Assembly: GCA_023423335.1 (NCBI GenBank)
Contig: JAFAFU010000005.1
Coordinates: 4,706 to 68,705 of the forward strand
Source of the DNA: Bacillota bacterium
GTDB taxonomy: Bacteria; Bacillota; Clostridia; Lachnospirales; Lachnospiraceae
Direction of reading: 5' to 3'
DNA: 64,000 nucleotides
Below the pieces are notes generated by a model. It was not told where the DNA came from, did no database searches, and saw nothing but the letters and a program-made list of their open reading frames with translations. Both the position numbers and the translations under genes were made by a program. Numbering within the stretch: position 1 is the first letter of the stretch; every line of letters starts with the position of its first letter. Positions 36,547 to 45,295 of the stretch are shown here, piece after piece.

Positions 36547-36571
36547 CCTCCATTATGGCGTTTTACGCCAT
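36547..36571 (-). repeat. Hairpin-Shine-Dalgarno cassette, apt copy with compensatory change
   Basis: The stem ATGGCGT (36555-36561) and ACGCCAT (36565-36571) has a 3-nt loop, followed on the minus strand by AATGGAGGTAACT and ATG. Relative to the hisS and M50 copies the innermost pair changed from C-G to T-A on both arms, which keeps the stem. Confidence 0.75.
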
Positions 36572-36710
36572 CACCTGACGAAAGAATCTGCCCGTATTAT
36601 CGGGCTTTCCGGCCTTTGATATCCACAAAAGCCCTCTTATAGATGATAATTATAACACTCCTGTCAACAATTCGTAAAGTAAATTTCTATTTACGGGTAC
36701 TCCCCGCTCC

Positions 36711-38465
36711 TTATCTGTAATTTTGTATCATCAGCTGTACGCTTCTAAAACCGTTATATTCATTTATCCTGGGGAAATAAGTTACCGTAAGCTTAACCCC
36801 GCATCCCCGTCCGGTTTTCAGTTTCCTGGCCTCCTCTTCCCCATAGGTTTCTCCGATATAGCGGAAAAAAGCATCCACATCACCGAAATAAACCGCCTCC
36901 ATCTGTTTTCCGTGTTGGTTCTCCAGGAGAAAACGGAATCCGCCTGCATTTTTTCCGATAATAAACGCCGATTTTATCCTCAGCTCCTTCTCTGCAAATA
37001 AGGGCTTCTCATTGCCTTTCCCGAAAGGCTCCAAAAGCTTAAGCTCATCAATCAGGGCTTCCTTCAGATAGCCCATGGGCAGCAGCACATCAATCGTGAT
37101 CTTGGGAACCAGCATAGCCTCTGTCAGCTCCGCGGCTTCATTCAGCCTCTGCCTTAAGGGTTCTATGTTCCATGGCATCAGGGAAAGCCCGGCTGCCATC
37201 GGATGCCCGCCGACCTTGATCAGCAGCTCCCTCTGTTTTAATAAGCCTTCGATCATATTATATTGCTCGATGGATCTTGCGGAGCCTTTAATCCCCTCTT
37301 CCGAGTCTGTAAGAATAATGGCGGGTCTGTAATATTTTTCCCTGATTCTCCCCGCAATAATTCCGGCAATGCTTTCGTGACAATCCGGAAGGTAAACTAC
37401 CAGTATCTTATCTGACCGCAGGGAGCTTTCTTCTATCAGCCGCACTGCCTTCTCCACATTCTCCGAGGTCATTTCCTTTCTTATCTCATTGAGGCTTCGG
37501 ACTTCGGCTGCCAGAGCATCCGCTTCCCTGTCATCCGCAGCCAGCAAAAGCTCCAACCCCTTCTTGGCGGAATCCAGCCTTCCCGAAGCATTCAGGCAGG
37601 GACCGATAACAAAGCCAAGCTGGTAGGCGGACAGCTGCTCCCTGTTAATCCGGCTGATTTCCATCAGTGCCAGGAGCCCTTTATTTGTCGTAGCCTTAAG
37701 CAGCTCCAGGCCGCACTTTACAATGATTCTGTTCTCCTCCGTAAGCTCCATGACATCACAGACGGTAGCAATCGCCGTATAGGAAAGCAATTCCTTTTCA
37801 TATTCTTCCTTCCCCGGAATATCCATATCCGCCAGGAGGGCCCCGGTCAGTTTATAGGCAATGGCCGCGCCGCACAGTCCCTTATAAGGATACCCGCAGT
37901 CCGGCTGCTTAGGATTAAGAATGGCATCCGCTTCCGGAAGGATTATTCCCTCCTCCAGCTCCAGCAGACTATGGTGGTCCGTAACAATCACCGTCATCCC
38001 GTATTCCTTTGCCTTCTTAATCTGTTCCAGAGCAACAATGCCGTTATCGCAGGTTAATATCGTATCTATTCCGGAACGCTTTGCCTCATCCACCATCCGG
38101 ATATTCATTCCGTATCCGTCCCTGATCCGGTCCGGTATATCATAATCCACGTCTGCACCGGCAAGCTTCAGGGTACAGAACAATATGTAAGTGGATACGA
38201 TCCCATCCACATCATAATCGCCGATAATACGGATTTTACAGCCATCCTTTATCTTTTTCTTCAGTATGCCGCAAGCCTTCTCCATATCCTTCATGGCAAA
38301 CGGATCAGGAAGCTGTACCGGGTCCGGATGAAGATAGCTTTTGATTTCCTCCGGTTCCTCATAGCCGCGGTTCACAAGGCATCTTGCCAGTACCTCACTG
38401 ACACCGCACTCCTGCATAATCCGTTCAAAATCTGCTTTTCTGTTTTTAATAACCCAATTCTCCAT
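36711..38465 (-). CDS. recJ: Single-stranded-DNA-specific exonuclease RecJ
   Basis: This DHH-family 5'-3' exonuclease of about 584 residues acts in recombination and repair. It shows IIGDYDVDGIVSTY, the VTDHH motif and the DHHA1-domain GGHPMAAGLSL, followed by an OB-fold-like C-terminus. The ATG has GGAGG 12 nt upstream, an unusually long gap, so initiation may be weak. It lies 26 nt downstream of the M50 gene and upstream of apt. Confidence 0.94.
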   Translation of the reverse strand: MENWVIKNRKADFERIMQECGVSEVLARCLVNRGYEEPEEIKSYLHPDPVQLPDPFAMKDMEKACGILKKKIKDGCKIRIIGDYDVDGIVSTYILFCTLKLAGADVDYDIPDRIRDGYGMNIRMVDEAKRSGIDTILTCDNGIVALEQIKKAKEYGMTVIVTDHHSLLELEEGIILPEADAILNPKQPDCGYPYKGLCGAAIAYKLTGALLADMDIPGKEEYEKELLSYTAIATVCDVMELTEENRIIVKCGLELLKATTNKGLLALMEISRINREQLSAYQLGFVIGPCLNASGRLDSAKKGLELLLAADDREADALAAEVRSLNEIRKEMTSENVEKAVRLIEESSLRSDKILVVYLPDCHESIAGIIAGRIREKYYRPAIILTDSEEGIKGSARSIEQYNMIEGLLKQRELLIKVGGHPMAAGLSLMPWNIEPLRQRLNEAAELTEAMLVPKITIDVLLPMGYLKEALIDELKLLEPFGKGNEKPLFAEKELRIKSAFIIGKNAGGFRFLLENQHGKQMEAVYFGDVDAFFRYIGETYGEEEARKLKTGRGCGVKLTVTYFPRINEYNGFRSVQLMIQNYR

Positions 38466-38491
38466 ACAAGCAAAATGCCTCCTTATAACCT

Positions 38492-39667
38492 TCAAGCCTC
38501 AGGCCGCAGCCTGACAATCTGATCCACGTAGTCCGCCAGCATAAGGTTCATCTTCGCTTCTGCCGGTACCGGATGCTTTTCGGCCAGTATCTCCAGTCTT
38601 CTGCGGCATAATTCTGCCGCCTTCTCATCTGTTTTATATAGCTTATAATAGGCGTAGGCTATTCTACGGATATTAATCTCATTCTTCGCCGATTTTATCA
38701 GCAGCTTACTCTGTTTGGTATTGTACCGCTCGATTTCCTCACCGGAGGCCCCTTTTAAGACAGTCAGGAACAAAAACCCAAGATTCGTAACATTCCGATA
38801 GGATAACGGAAGCCTTGGCAGGGCCGGTACCAGCTGTTCCAGGCAGCTTTGCGCCGCAGTAAAATCCAGCCGGTCAAGCTCCCGGACAAAGGCCATATAC
38901 CGGATATAAGCATTCATAACATTGGTAAGATCCGCTTCTGCCGGAAGCTGAAACCATTCTTCCGGCATATCCTTAAGCCGTATACCGACCGACTGTTCTG
39001 CCACCAGCTCCAGCTGCCGCCGAAAGGAGCTTCTGGCTGTCGCATCCCGTTTCATCGATCTGACATTGTATCCGTCATTTGCTATTCCAAAGGCTTTTAG
39101 GGGAAGCCCATTCATTGCCCCGATCATGATTCCTCCGGCGGCAAAGCCTCCCAGGAGAAAATCCACGGCAAACGGTATTCCCGGGAATAGAACCATTGGA
39201 AGAATGGCCAGCAGGGATATCAGAAAGTTCATGATGACTCCGCCATAATTATACAGACGATAGGGAAGCGGCTTTACGGTCTTAGCCGGTGGGATCATCA
39301 GGCACTGCCCCGAGGTTCCCGGTGCGCTGAACTTCCTGCAGCGCAATCTGCCCTGCTCCTTCACGAAGGTCAGGGAAAAGATCCGAAACGATAGAAACGA
39401 ATATCCGGTAAGCAGGCCAAAGATTAGATGGCCGGCTTCATGGATAATGACATTGAGGAATATGCTGACTAAGCACATGGCAAGGCCGCTATAAAGGACA
39501 AGCATTGCCCCGCCATCCAGATCCCCATATACATTAAACAGATATCTGGCAAGAAGAATCCCTGCAGCGATGCCGATTGCAATACAAACAAACAGCATCC
39601 TGAGAATTTCCTTCGGGGTTCCCCCCTTATCCGGTTTCCTTCCTTTTCTATTAAGGCGTTTCCCCAT
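38492..39667 (-). CDS. M50-family (site-2-protease-like) membrane metalloprotease
   Basis: The 391-residue protein has several membrane helices and the zinc motif HEAGH (residues 76-80) inside helix 2. A second family signature NGLP...NDG lies in a later helix. The C-terminal 200 residues are soluble, helical and TPR-like. ATG 39667 has GGGAGG 5 nt upstream. It starts 30 nt after the SCIFF maturase stop with no terminator between, so it is in the same transcript. It could process or export the SCIFF product or have an unrelated job; only the context suggests a link. Confidence 0.82.
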   Translation of the reverse strand: MGKRLNRKGRKPDKGGTPKEILRMLFVCIAIGIAAGILLARYLFNVYGDLDGGAMLVLYSGLAMCLVSIFLNVIIHEAGHLIFGLLTGYSFLSFRIFSLTFVKEQGRLRCRKFSAPGTSGQCLMIPPAKTVKPLPYRLYNYGGVIMNFLISLLAILPMVLFPGIPFAVDFLLGGFAAGGIMIGAMNGLPLKAFGIANDGYNVRSMKRDATARSSFRRQLELVAEQSVGIRLKDMPEEWFQLPAEADLTNVMNAYIRYMAFVRELDRLDFTAAQSCLEQLVPALPRLPLSYRNVTNLGFLFLTVLKGASGEEIERYNTKQSKLLIKSAKNEINIRRIAYAYYKLYKTDEKAAELCRRRLEILAEKHPVPAEAKMNLMLADYVDQIVRLRPEA

Positions 39668-39672
39668 AATTA

Positions 39673-39697
39673 CCTCCCTTATGGCGCTTTGCGCCAT
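39673..39697 (-). repeat. Hairpin-Shine-Dalgarno cassette, M50 copy
   Basis: The stem ATGGCGC (39681-39687) and GCGCCAT (39691-39697) overlaps the last base of the scfB stop codon. It is followed on the minus strand by AAGGGAGGTAATT and the M50 start. The match to the hisS copy extends into the last scfB codons. Confidence 0.75.
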
Positions 39698-41121
39698 CAC
39701 AAAATCTGCTGTGCGGCCTTTATCATAATGGCACATTCCACTCGCTTTTTTTGAAGTTCACAACCGATATCATAGGCGTCGTTTATGTCTCCATGGAACT
39801 TAAAGGAGTTCGCCGCACAACCGCCGCTGCAGTAGAATTTAGCAAAACAGTTCCGGCATTTTTCCTTCGAATAAACATTGCAGCACCGGAATTCTTCCCT
39901 GATTTCGGTCTTCTTAATGCCATCAAAAACATTGCCCATAAGGTACTCCGTAATTCCCACGAACTGATGACAGGGATACAGATCACCCCAGGGAGTCACC
40001 GCCAGATATTCCGTACCGGAGCCACAGCCGGAAAGACGTTTCGCCACGCAGGGGCCTCCCGACAGATCTATCATAAAATGAAAGAAATTAAACTCTTTAC
40101 CTTCCCCGGCTCTTTCCAGGACATACTTCGCCAGCTTATCATATTCCTCAAAAAGAACCGGAAGATCCTCTTCCCTGATTGCATAGGCTTCCTCAGGCAG
40201 GGCAACCACAGGCTCAACGGAGATCTGTTTAAAGCCCAGCTCCGCCAGATGCTTTACATCCTCTGCAAAATCAAGATTATTATGGGTGAAGGTTCCTCTC
40301 ACATAGTAGTTGTTCTGGTTCCTGCTCTCAGCAAGCTTTAAAAACTTGGGAAGAATCAGGTCATAGCTGCCTTTTCCGTTTCTGCTGGGCCGCATGAGGT
40401 CATTGACCTCCTTACGTCCATCGATGCTAAGCACCACATTACTCATTTCCTTATTGGCAAATTCCATGACATCGTCCGTTAAGAGAACGCCATTGGTGGT
40501 CAGGGTAAATCGGAAATTCTTATTATGGAGCTTCTCCTGCTCCCGTCCATAACGGACAAGTTCCTTGACAACCTCAAAATTCATCAGGGGTTCACCGCCA
40601 AAGAAATCCACCTCCAGATTCCTGCGGTTTCCGGAACTTGCAATCAGGAAGTCAAGGGCCTTCTTCCCTACCTCATAACTCATCAGGGAACGGCCGCCCT
40701 TATATTCTCCCTCCTCCGCAAAGCAATAACGGCAGGCCAGATTGCAATCATGGGCAATATGCAGGCAGAGAGCTTTCACAACCGTGGTACGTGACTTAAA
40801 TTCTTTGATATAATCTTCATAAACATCCTTCGTAAAGAGGGAGCCCTCCTTCTTCAGCTGTTCAATATCCACCAAAACCTCCATGATCTGGCGTACTAAG
40901 GATTCCACTGTCTCTGTAAAATCCCCCTTATTATCCTTATCAATCAGCCTCATGAATTCCGGGCGGGTATACTTCTCAACCATTGCTTCAATAATATTTC
41001 CCTGGTTGTTGTTCTCATATATCCCAATGATATCATAGGCAAGGTCGTCAACCACATGGATCATTCCGCTGTTAACGTCCAATACGATATTATAACCATT
41101 ACTTTTATACTGATGTACCAC
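39697..41121 (-). CDS. scfB: SCIFF peptide maturase (radical SAM, thioether-forming)
   Basis: The 474-residue radical SAM/SPASM enzyme has cluster-binding cysteines 126, 130 and 133 in CNLACRYC. Its C-terminal SPASM-type cysteine region includes CGSGTEYL, PCHQF and CRNCFAKFYCSGGC. This family installs thioether crosslinks in the SCIFF precursor, encoded just upstream. GTG 41121 is the start, because AGGAGG lies 7 nt before it; the frame is open for 58 more codons through the intergenic repeat. The N-terminal HQYKSNGYNIVLDV fits the family start. Confidence 0.93.
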   Translation of the reverse strand: MVHQYKSNGYNIVLDVNSGMIHVVDDLAYDIIGIYENNNQGNIIEAMVEKYTRPEFMRLIDKDNKGDFTETVESLVRQIMEVLVDIEQLKKEGSLFTKDVYEDYIKEFKSRTTVVKALCLHIAHDCNLACRYCFAEEGEYKGGRSLMSYEVGKKALDFLIASSGNRRNLEVDFFGGEPLMNFEVVKELVRYGREQEKLHNKNFRFTLTTNGVLLTDDVMEFANKEMSNVVLSIDGRKEVNDLMRPSRNGKGSYDLILPKFLKLAESRNQNNYYVRGTFTHNNLDFAEDVKHLAELGFKQISVEPVVALPEEAYAIREEDLPVLFEEYDKLAKYVLERAGEGKEFNFFHFMIDLSGGPCVAKRLSGCGSGTEYLAVTPWGDLYPCHQFVGITEYLMGNVFDGIKKTEIREEFRCCNVYSKEKCRNCFAKFYCSGGCAANSFKFHGDINDAYDIGCELQKKRVECAIMIKAAQQIL

Positions 41122-41150
41122 TTTCCATCCTCCTAATATTACAACGAATA

Positions 41151-41213
41151 GGACTGTCTCAAAATATTTCCCGGTAAAATACAACTCAGCAGAAAAATAT
41201 TTTGAGGCAGCCC
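41151..41213. repeat. MITE-like inverted-repeat element between scfA and scfB
   Basis: The ends CTGTCTCAAAATATTT (41154-41169) and AAATATTTTGAGGCAG (41195-41210) are inverted repeats with one mismatch. The outer bases are GGA and CCC, with ATA on both sides as a possible 3-bp target duplication. Ends of the GGGCTGTCTCAAAA type are common on insertion sequences and MITEs. In RNA it would form a long hairpin that could attenuate scfB relative to scfA. Confidence 0.55.
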
Positions 41214-41330
41214 CATAATCAATCGTCTTAATAGCTACACCGTGAAACAGCTGTTCCAAATGACATGCAGCCACGGTTGCGACCGCATGGCTCACATTTG
41301 CATTCGTGCAAATAAGCTATGTACCATCTA

Positions 41331-41471
41331 TTATTTATTCTCGCAGCTCTGATTACCAACTGTGCAGGATGTCTTACATGCGGACTGGCAGGATGTCTGA
41401 CATTCGCCGCATCCGCCCTTTTTCATGGTATCCTTCAGGTTTCTTGTGTTTAAAGTCTTGATATGTTTCAT
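41331..41471 (-). CDS. scfA: SCIFF ribosomal natural-product precursor (six Cys in forty-five)
   Basis: The 46-residue peptide begins MKHIKTLNTRNLKDT, a leader-like segment. Its C-terminal half carries exactly six cysteines at 21, 24, 28, 32, 36 and 43, with Thr/Ser residues between them as crosslink partners. This matches the SCIFF family, nearly universal in Clostridia but of unknown function. AAAGGAGG lies 7 nt before the ATG. The maturase gene is 209 nt downstream across an inverted-repeat element. Confidence 0.95.
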   Translation of the reverse strand: MKHIKTLNTRNLKDTMKKGGCGECQTSCQSACKTSCTVGNQSCENK

Positions 41472-41502
41472 TTTTCAGCCTCCTTTGCTACTTTCCATGC
41501 AG

Positions 41503-41508
41503 ATTATA
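41503..41508 (-). promoter_or_regulatory. Likely -10 element of scfA
   Basis: TATAAT on the minus strand lies 32 nt upstream of the scfA start. The hexamer 17 nt further upstream (TTTTCT) is a poor -35 match. Strong RNA expression may depend on an activator or on the AT-rich upstream DNA. Confidence 0.5.
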
Positions 41509-41585
41509 TCATATGTATATGCATAAGAAAAGAGTTTTTTGCAATTCTATAATAATGAAATAAATGATTTTTTTGGTAAATAGTA

Positions 41586-41615
41586 TTGTAACGATACTGC
41601 ATGGCATGGTATAAT
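41586..41615 (+). promoter_or_regulatory. Promoter of the degV gene
   Basis: TTGTAA (41586-41591) and TATAAT (41610-41615) are 18 nt apart, about 120 nt before the degV start. The region between scfA and degV holds these two divergent promoters and nothing else I can identify. Confidence 0.55.
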
Positions 41616-41737
41616 ATATCATATCGTAATGAAAACCACTTGTATAAAATGGCTCGCTTATTTTACTCATAATAAGAACTGCGGCCTGCAGGAACTACAA
41701 ATTACAAAAAATCAAGGAAAGGTTTGGTGCTGGAACG

Positions 41738-42610
41738 ATGAAACAATTTATCATTACTACGGATTCTACCTGCGATTTACCTGGTGAGTATGTAACAAAT
41801 CACGGTATCAGGATACTCCCGCTCTATTATAGCTTTAACGGTACTGTTTATGGCGGGGAGAAGGCTTCTCTTGATCCCAAGGAATTTTATGATAAAATGC
41901 GCGGTGGCGCTATGCCCACTACTATGGCTGTTAACCCCGAAACTGCGGATGAGGTATTCCGCGGACTGGTGAACGAAGGCTACGATATTATACATATCGC
42001 GTTTTCGTCCCCCTTAAGCGGAAGCTGTTCGGTTGCCACTACCGTCGCCAGAGAAATATGTGAAGAGATCTCCGGAGCGAAAATTACCGTTGTTGATTCC
42101 CTCTGCGCCTCCCTGGGAGAAGGTCTGCTGGTTCATAAGGCAGTTGAGTTGAAGGAAAGCGGTAAAACCATGGATGAGATTGTTGATTGGCTTGAAAAGA
42201 ACAAATTAAATCTATGTCATATATTTACGGTTGATGATCTCCATCATCTGCATCGCGGCGGCAGAGTTTCGAAGACAACAGCAATCATCGGAACACTGAT
42301 TAATGTGAAACCGGTTCTTCATGTGGATAATGAGGGCCGTCTGGTTCCGCTGAATAATGTACGGGGCAGGAAAAAGGCCCTGCTTTCCCTGGTGGACCAG
42401 ATGGAAAAACGTATCGACGGCTTCCGGGATAAAAACGATATTGTATTTATCAGTCATGGCGACAGCCTGGAGGATGCTAAATTCGTGTCCGCCCAGGTTA
42501 AGGAGCGGTTCGGTATTGAGAATTTCCTGATTAATACCATCAGCCCGACGATCGGTTCCCATTCCGGTCCGGGAACCATCGCTTTGTTCTTTATGGGAAA
42601 AGAAAGATAA
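41738..42610 (+). CDS. DegV family fatty-acid-binding protein
   Basis: The 290-residue protein has the DegV start FIITTDSTCDLPGEY, the VNPETADEVF segment and the HRGGRVSKTTAIIGTLINVKPVL core. DegV proteins bind a fatty acid in a deep cleft and, as FakB, present it to the FakA kinase for phospholipid synthesis. No fakA gene is in the window. The gene is monocistronic with its own promoter and a large terminator. GGAAAGG lies upstream, with longer than normal spacing to ATG 41738. Confidence 0.92.
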   Translation: MKQFIITTDSTCDLPGEYVTNHGIRILPLYYSFNGTVYGGEKASLDPKEFYDKMRGGAMPTTMAVNPETADEVFRGLVNEGYDIIHIAFSSPLSGSCSVATTVAREICEEISGAKITVVDSLCASLGEGLLVHKAVELKESGKTMDEIVDWLEKNKLNLCHIFTVDDLHHLHRGGRVSKTTAIIGTLINVKPVLHVDNEGRLVPLNNVRGRKKALLSLVDQMEKRIDGFRDKNDIVFISHGDSLEDAKFVSAQVKERFGIENFLINTISPTIGSHSGPGTIALFFMGKER

Positions 42611-42654
42611 GCAACCGTGCAAAAGGGTCTGTTGCATAATAGATAGATCAATAA

Positions 42655-42764
42655 AAGAGGCGGCGGATGCTTCCCGCACACACAGATCGCAGGACAGATT
42701 TTAATCGATCTGTTCAGCAACCAGTGTATTATGGGAAGCATCCGCCACCTCTTACTTTGTTTTT
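42655..42764 (+). terminator. Large intrinsic terminator after degV
   Basis: The outer arms AAGAGG..GGCGGATGCTTCCC (42655-42675) and GGGAAGCATCCGCC..CCTCTT (42733-42753) enclose a smaller ACAGAT/ATCTGT hairpin. A T-rich run follows. The elaborate shape suggests a bidirectional barrier or processing site. Confidence 0.75.
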
Positions 42765-42838
42765 ATTATTATGCGGTTGCCTCTTTTTATCATGATTCCG
42801 GGTAAAATATTCTGCTTTTCCAACGAAAACCATATCCT

Positions 42839-43051
42839 CTAGCGGAAGGAGTCTCCTTTACGAAGATTGTTTACAACCTCTGTTACCCGGTTTTGGGCGT
42901 CATCCCCGGAGGTTGAGCTTTTGATATAGTTAATCAATTCCTGCTTCTTTTGCTCCGGCAGACTGACAAAGTTTGTCATTGCCTTCATATCCATAGCCAG
43001 GCGGAAACCCAGTCCCTCCGGCATGGAATTATCTATATTTACGATACTCAT
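42839..43051 (-). CDS. Small protein of unknown function
   Basis: This acidic-to-neutral protein of 70 residues has a helical C-terminal half (LPEQKKQELINYIKSS). I do not recognise the family. ATG 43051 has GGAG 7 nt upstream; an ATG two codons earlier would be too close to that site. It is flanked by degV (convergent) and the M3 oligopeptidase (same strand, about 108 nt upstream). The good ribosome site and coding look support a real gene. Confidence 0.65.
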   Translation of the reverse strand: MSIVNIDNSMPEGLGFRLAMDMKAMTNFVSLPEQKKQELINYIKSSTSGDDAQNRVTEVVNNLRKGDSFR

Positions 43052-43158
43052 AATCATGCTCCTTTCATTGGGTCTTTATTGAATGATTCATGATTATTAT
43101 CTGACGGTACCGTTATTTTATGTGGATATTGGTTCGCCAGTTCTTTCCATATGAGTTA

Positions 43159-44919
43159 TTATTTCCCGCTGATTTCAATGAATTCCTCCACCAGCTTTTC
43201 GATGGATTGCAAACTGATTCTCCAAAAGTCCGGATTCTCCAGATCAATTTCCGCCTCTTTTGCCGCATCCTCCACACTTTTAACGGTTGTCGCATTCAAA
43301 AGCGCTTTATACTTCGAAACAAACGGTTCACCCTCCAGCTTATATTTCTCATAAAGACCGCGGGCAAATAAACCGCCGAAAGCATAGGGGAAATTATAAA
43401 AGCTTAAGCTTTCCGAATAATAATGGCCTTTCAATACCCACATGTAGGGATGAAGGTAATTGGGGTCCAGACCGTCACCATAGGCAGCCCTTTGGGCATT
43501 CAGCATCATTTCCTTCAACTCATCCGCAAACAAAAAGCCGCTCCTGCATTTCTCAAACACTTCACTTTCAAATAAAAATCTGGAATAGATATCACACATG
43601 ATCTGGGTCACATCCTGCAGCTGGCTCTCAATCAGCGCCATTTTCTCACGGCCTTCGGTCTCCCTGATCGCCGCCTCCATAATTAACGCTTCATTGAAGG
43701 TGGAGGCTGTCTCAGCCACCGGCATGCTGTAATCCACATTCAGCGGCAGATGCTCCTGAATATGAAGCCCATGATACGCATGACCCAGCTCGTGGGCGAG
43801 AGTAACCACATCGCTTAAGGAACCCGTAAAATTAGAAAGAATCCGGCTCTGCTTTACAAAAGGCATATTCTCACAGAAGGCGCCTCCCACCTTGCCCTTT
43901 CTGGGATAAAAATCAATCCATTCCTCCTCGAAGGCCTGCTCCACCATATCGGCCAGATCGTCCGTAAAGCCTCTGAAATGCTTCACCAGATATTCCTTTG
44001 CATCCTCTACGGTATATTTTGTATTACTCTCTCCCAAAGGGGCGAACATATCAAACCAGGGCAGACCGTTCGTATGACCCAGCAGCTTTGCCTTATGCTT
44101 CATATATTTATGGAATACGGGTAAATATTCCTTGATTGCTTCCAGCATGGCCTCCAGGGTTTCCTTCTTCATCCTGGATTGCTGGAGTGTCATAGCCAGA
44201 GGGGAGTCATAGCCTCTCATGCCACAGATGGTATTTACCTGGGTCTTGATGCTATTGAGGGAATAGCTGATGGCATCCTTAATTTTTTCATAGGCCCTGA
44301 GCTCAGCCTCATAAGCATCCTTACGGACTGCCGGATCTTCGCTGTGGGCCATATTCCTGACCTGCGGCAAAGTGACGATCTCCTCTCGGTATTCCACCTC
44401 CAGCGTAGACGTCAGGAAGCTGTGCATGCTGCCCCAGGCAGAGCCTGCGGAGATATTTAATTTAGCGATTGTCTCCTCCACATCATCACTTAACAGGTGC
44501 TTCGCTTCCCGTCTTAACTCACTTATCAGGAATTCATAAGCCTTCAGCTTCGGATACTTCTCCATATATGCCTCCGGGTTCTTTATCCCGGCTATCCATT
44601 TATGAATGACCGCCATCGGTTTCGAGGATTCACTGAACTGCTTCTCAATGGAATTCAGTTCATTGACCACCTGGCTGTCAGAGGTATTTACCGACTGCCG
44701 CAGCATAAGATAAAACCCAAGCTTATTCCCCAGTACCTGGTACTGCTCCAGGTAATCAATCGCCTGAAGAAGCACTGCCTCTTCATCGGTTCTGTCCTTA
44801 AGTCCTTCACTGAATTCTTTGATTATTTCCGTAAGCCGGATGAGTTCCTCCCGATCCTCCTTATACCTTTTATCCTCAAGTCCTTTATACAGGATGTCCA
44901 ATGACCATTCCTTATTCAT
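43159..44919 (-). CDS. pepF: M3 family oligoendopeptidase (PepF type)
   Basis: The 586-residue cytosolic zinc peptidase cleaves oligopeptides. The zinc motif HELGHAYHG and the downstream NEALIMEAAI glutamate helix are both present, and the overall length fits PepF/oligoendopeptidase F. ATG 44919 has GGAG 6 nt upstream; the longer frame to 44958 has no better site. It appears monocistronic. Confidence 0.93.
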   Translation of the reverse strand: MNKEWSLDILYKGLEDKRYKEDREELIRLTEIIKEFSEGLKDRTDEEAVLLQAIDYLEQYQVLGNKLGFYLMLRQSVNTSDSQVVNELNSIEKQFSESSKPMAVIHKWIAGIKNPEAYMEKYPKLKAYEFLISELRREAKHLLSDDVEETIAKLNISAGSAWGSMHSFLTSTLEVEYREEIVTLPQVRNMAHSEDPAVRKDAYEAELRAYEKIKDAISYSLNSIKTQVNTICGMRGYDSPLAMTLQQSRMKKETLEAMLEAIKEYLPVFHKYMKHKAKLLGHTNGLPWFDMFAPLGESNTKYTVEDAKEYLVKHFRGFTDDLADMVEQAFEEEWIDFYPRKGKVGGAFCENMPFVKQSRILSNFTGSLSDVVTLAHELGHAYHGLHIQEHLPLNVDYSMPVAETASTFNEALIMEAAIRETEGREKMALIESQLQDVTQIMCDIYSRFLFESEVFEKCRSGFLFADELKEMMLNAQRAAYGDGLDPNYLHPYMWVLKGHYYSESLSFYNFPYAFGGLFARGLYEKYKLEGEPFVSKYKALLNATTVKSVEDAAKEAEIDLENPDFWRISLQSIEKLVEEFIEISGK

Positions 44920-45217
44920 AATTAACTCCATTCCTTTCCTTGCTTCAATATGATCCACATACTTCCAGATAGATTACTTGCATTGTAGCATATATTTTAG
45001 AAACAATCCATAACCTTTATACTCGTTTCCCCCGGATTTTAAATCGTGCTTTCAGTTACATTTTCTGCATTGCGTGAAATAATATACAGTATGGCTCGGT
45101 TGCAGCATATTTACCAATGTAATCATGTCCGGTATTTGATTTTTTACAGTGCGGTAAGAAGGTGACAGCTGCTGCAACATCCCGTGCTCACCCAGAAAAA
45201 ATGATCCTGAATTATAC
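44920..45217. other. Intergenic stretch before the BlaI operon
   Basis: About 300 bases between the divergent pepF and blaI-type genes. I see no further gene; a 61-codon frame on the minus strand lacks a ribosome site and coding look. The promoter and operator of the BlaI operon begin at its right end. Confidence 0.5.
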
Positions 45218-45252
45218 TTGACAATATCATTATACAATTGTATAATGATATT
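45218..45252 (+). promoter_or_regulatory. Consensus promoter with BlaI-type palindromic operator
   Basis: TTGACA (45218-45223) and TATAAT (45241-45246) are exactly 17 nt apart. A perfect 30-bp palindrome (45223-45252) centred on TACAATTGTA (45233-45242) fills the spacer and covers the -10. TACA-NN-TGTA is the core of BlaI/MecI/CopY operators, so the operon is almost certainly autorepressed. Confidence 0.9.
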
Positions 45253-45295
45253 CAGATGTATAATAATGGCATATATATTTTAGGAGGTTACTTTT

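Noticed and set aside
45052..45237. 61-codon frame on the minus strand upstream of the BlaI operon
   Set aside because: No ribosome site, no recognisable domain, and it abuts the operator and promoter of the opposite-strand operon; probably non-coding.
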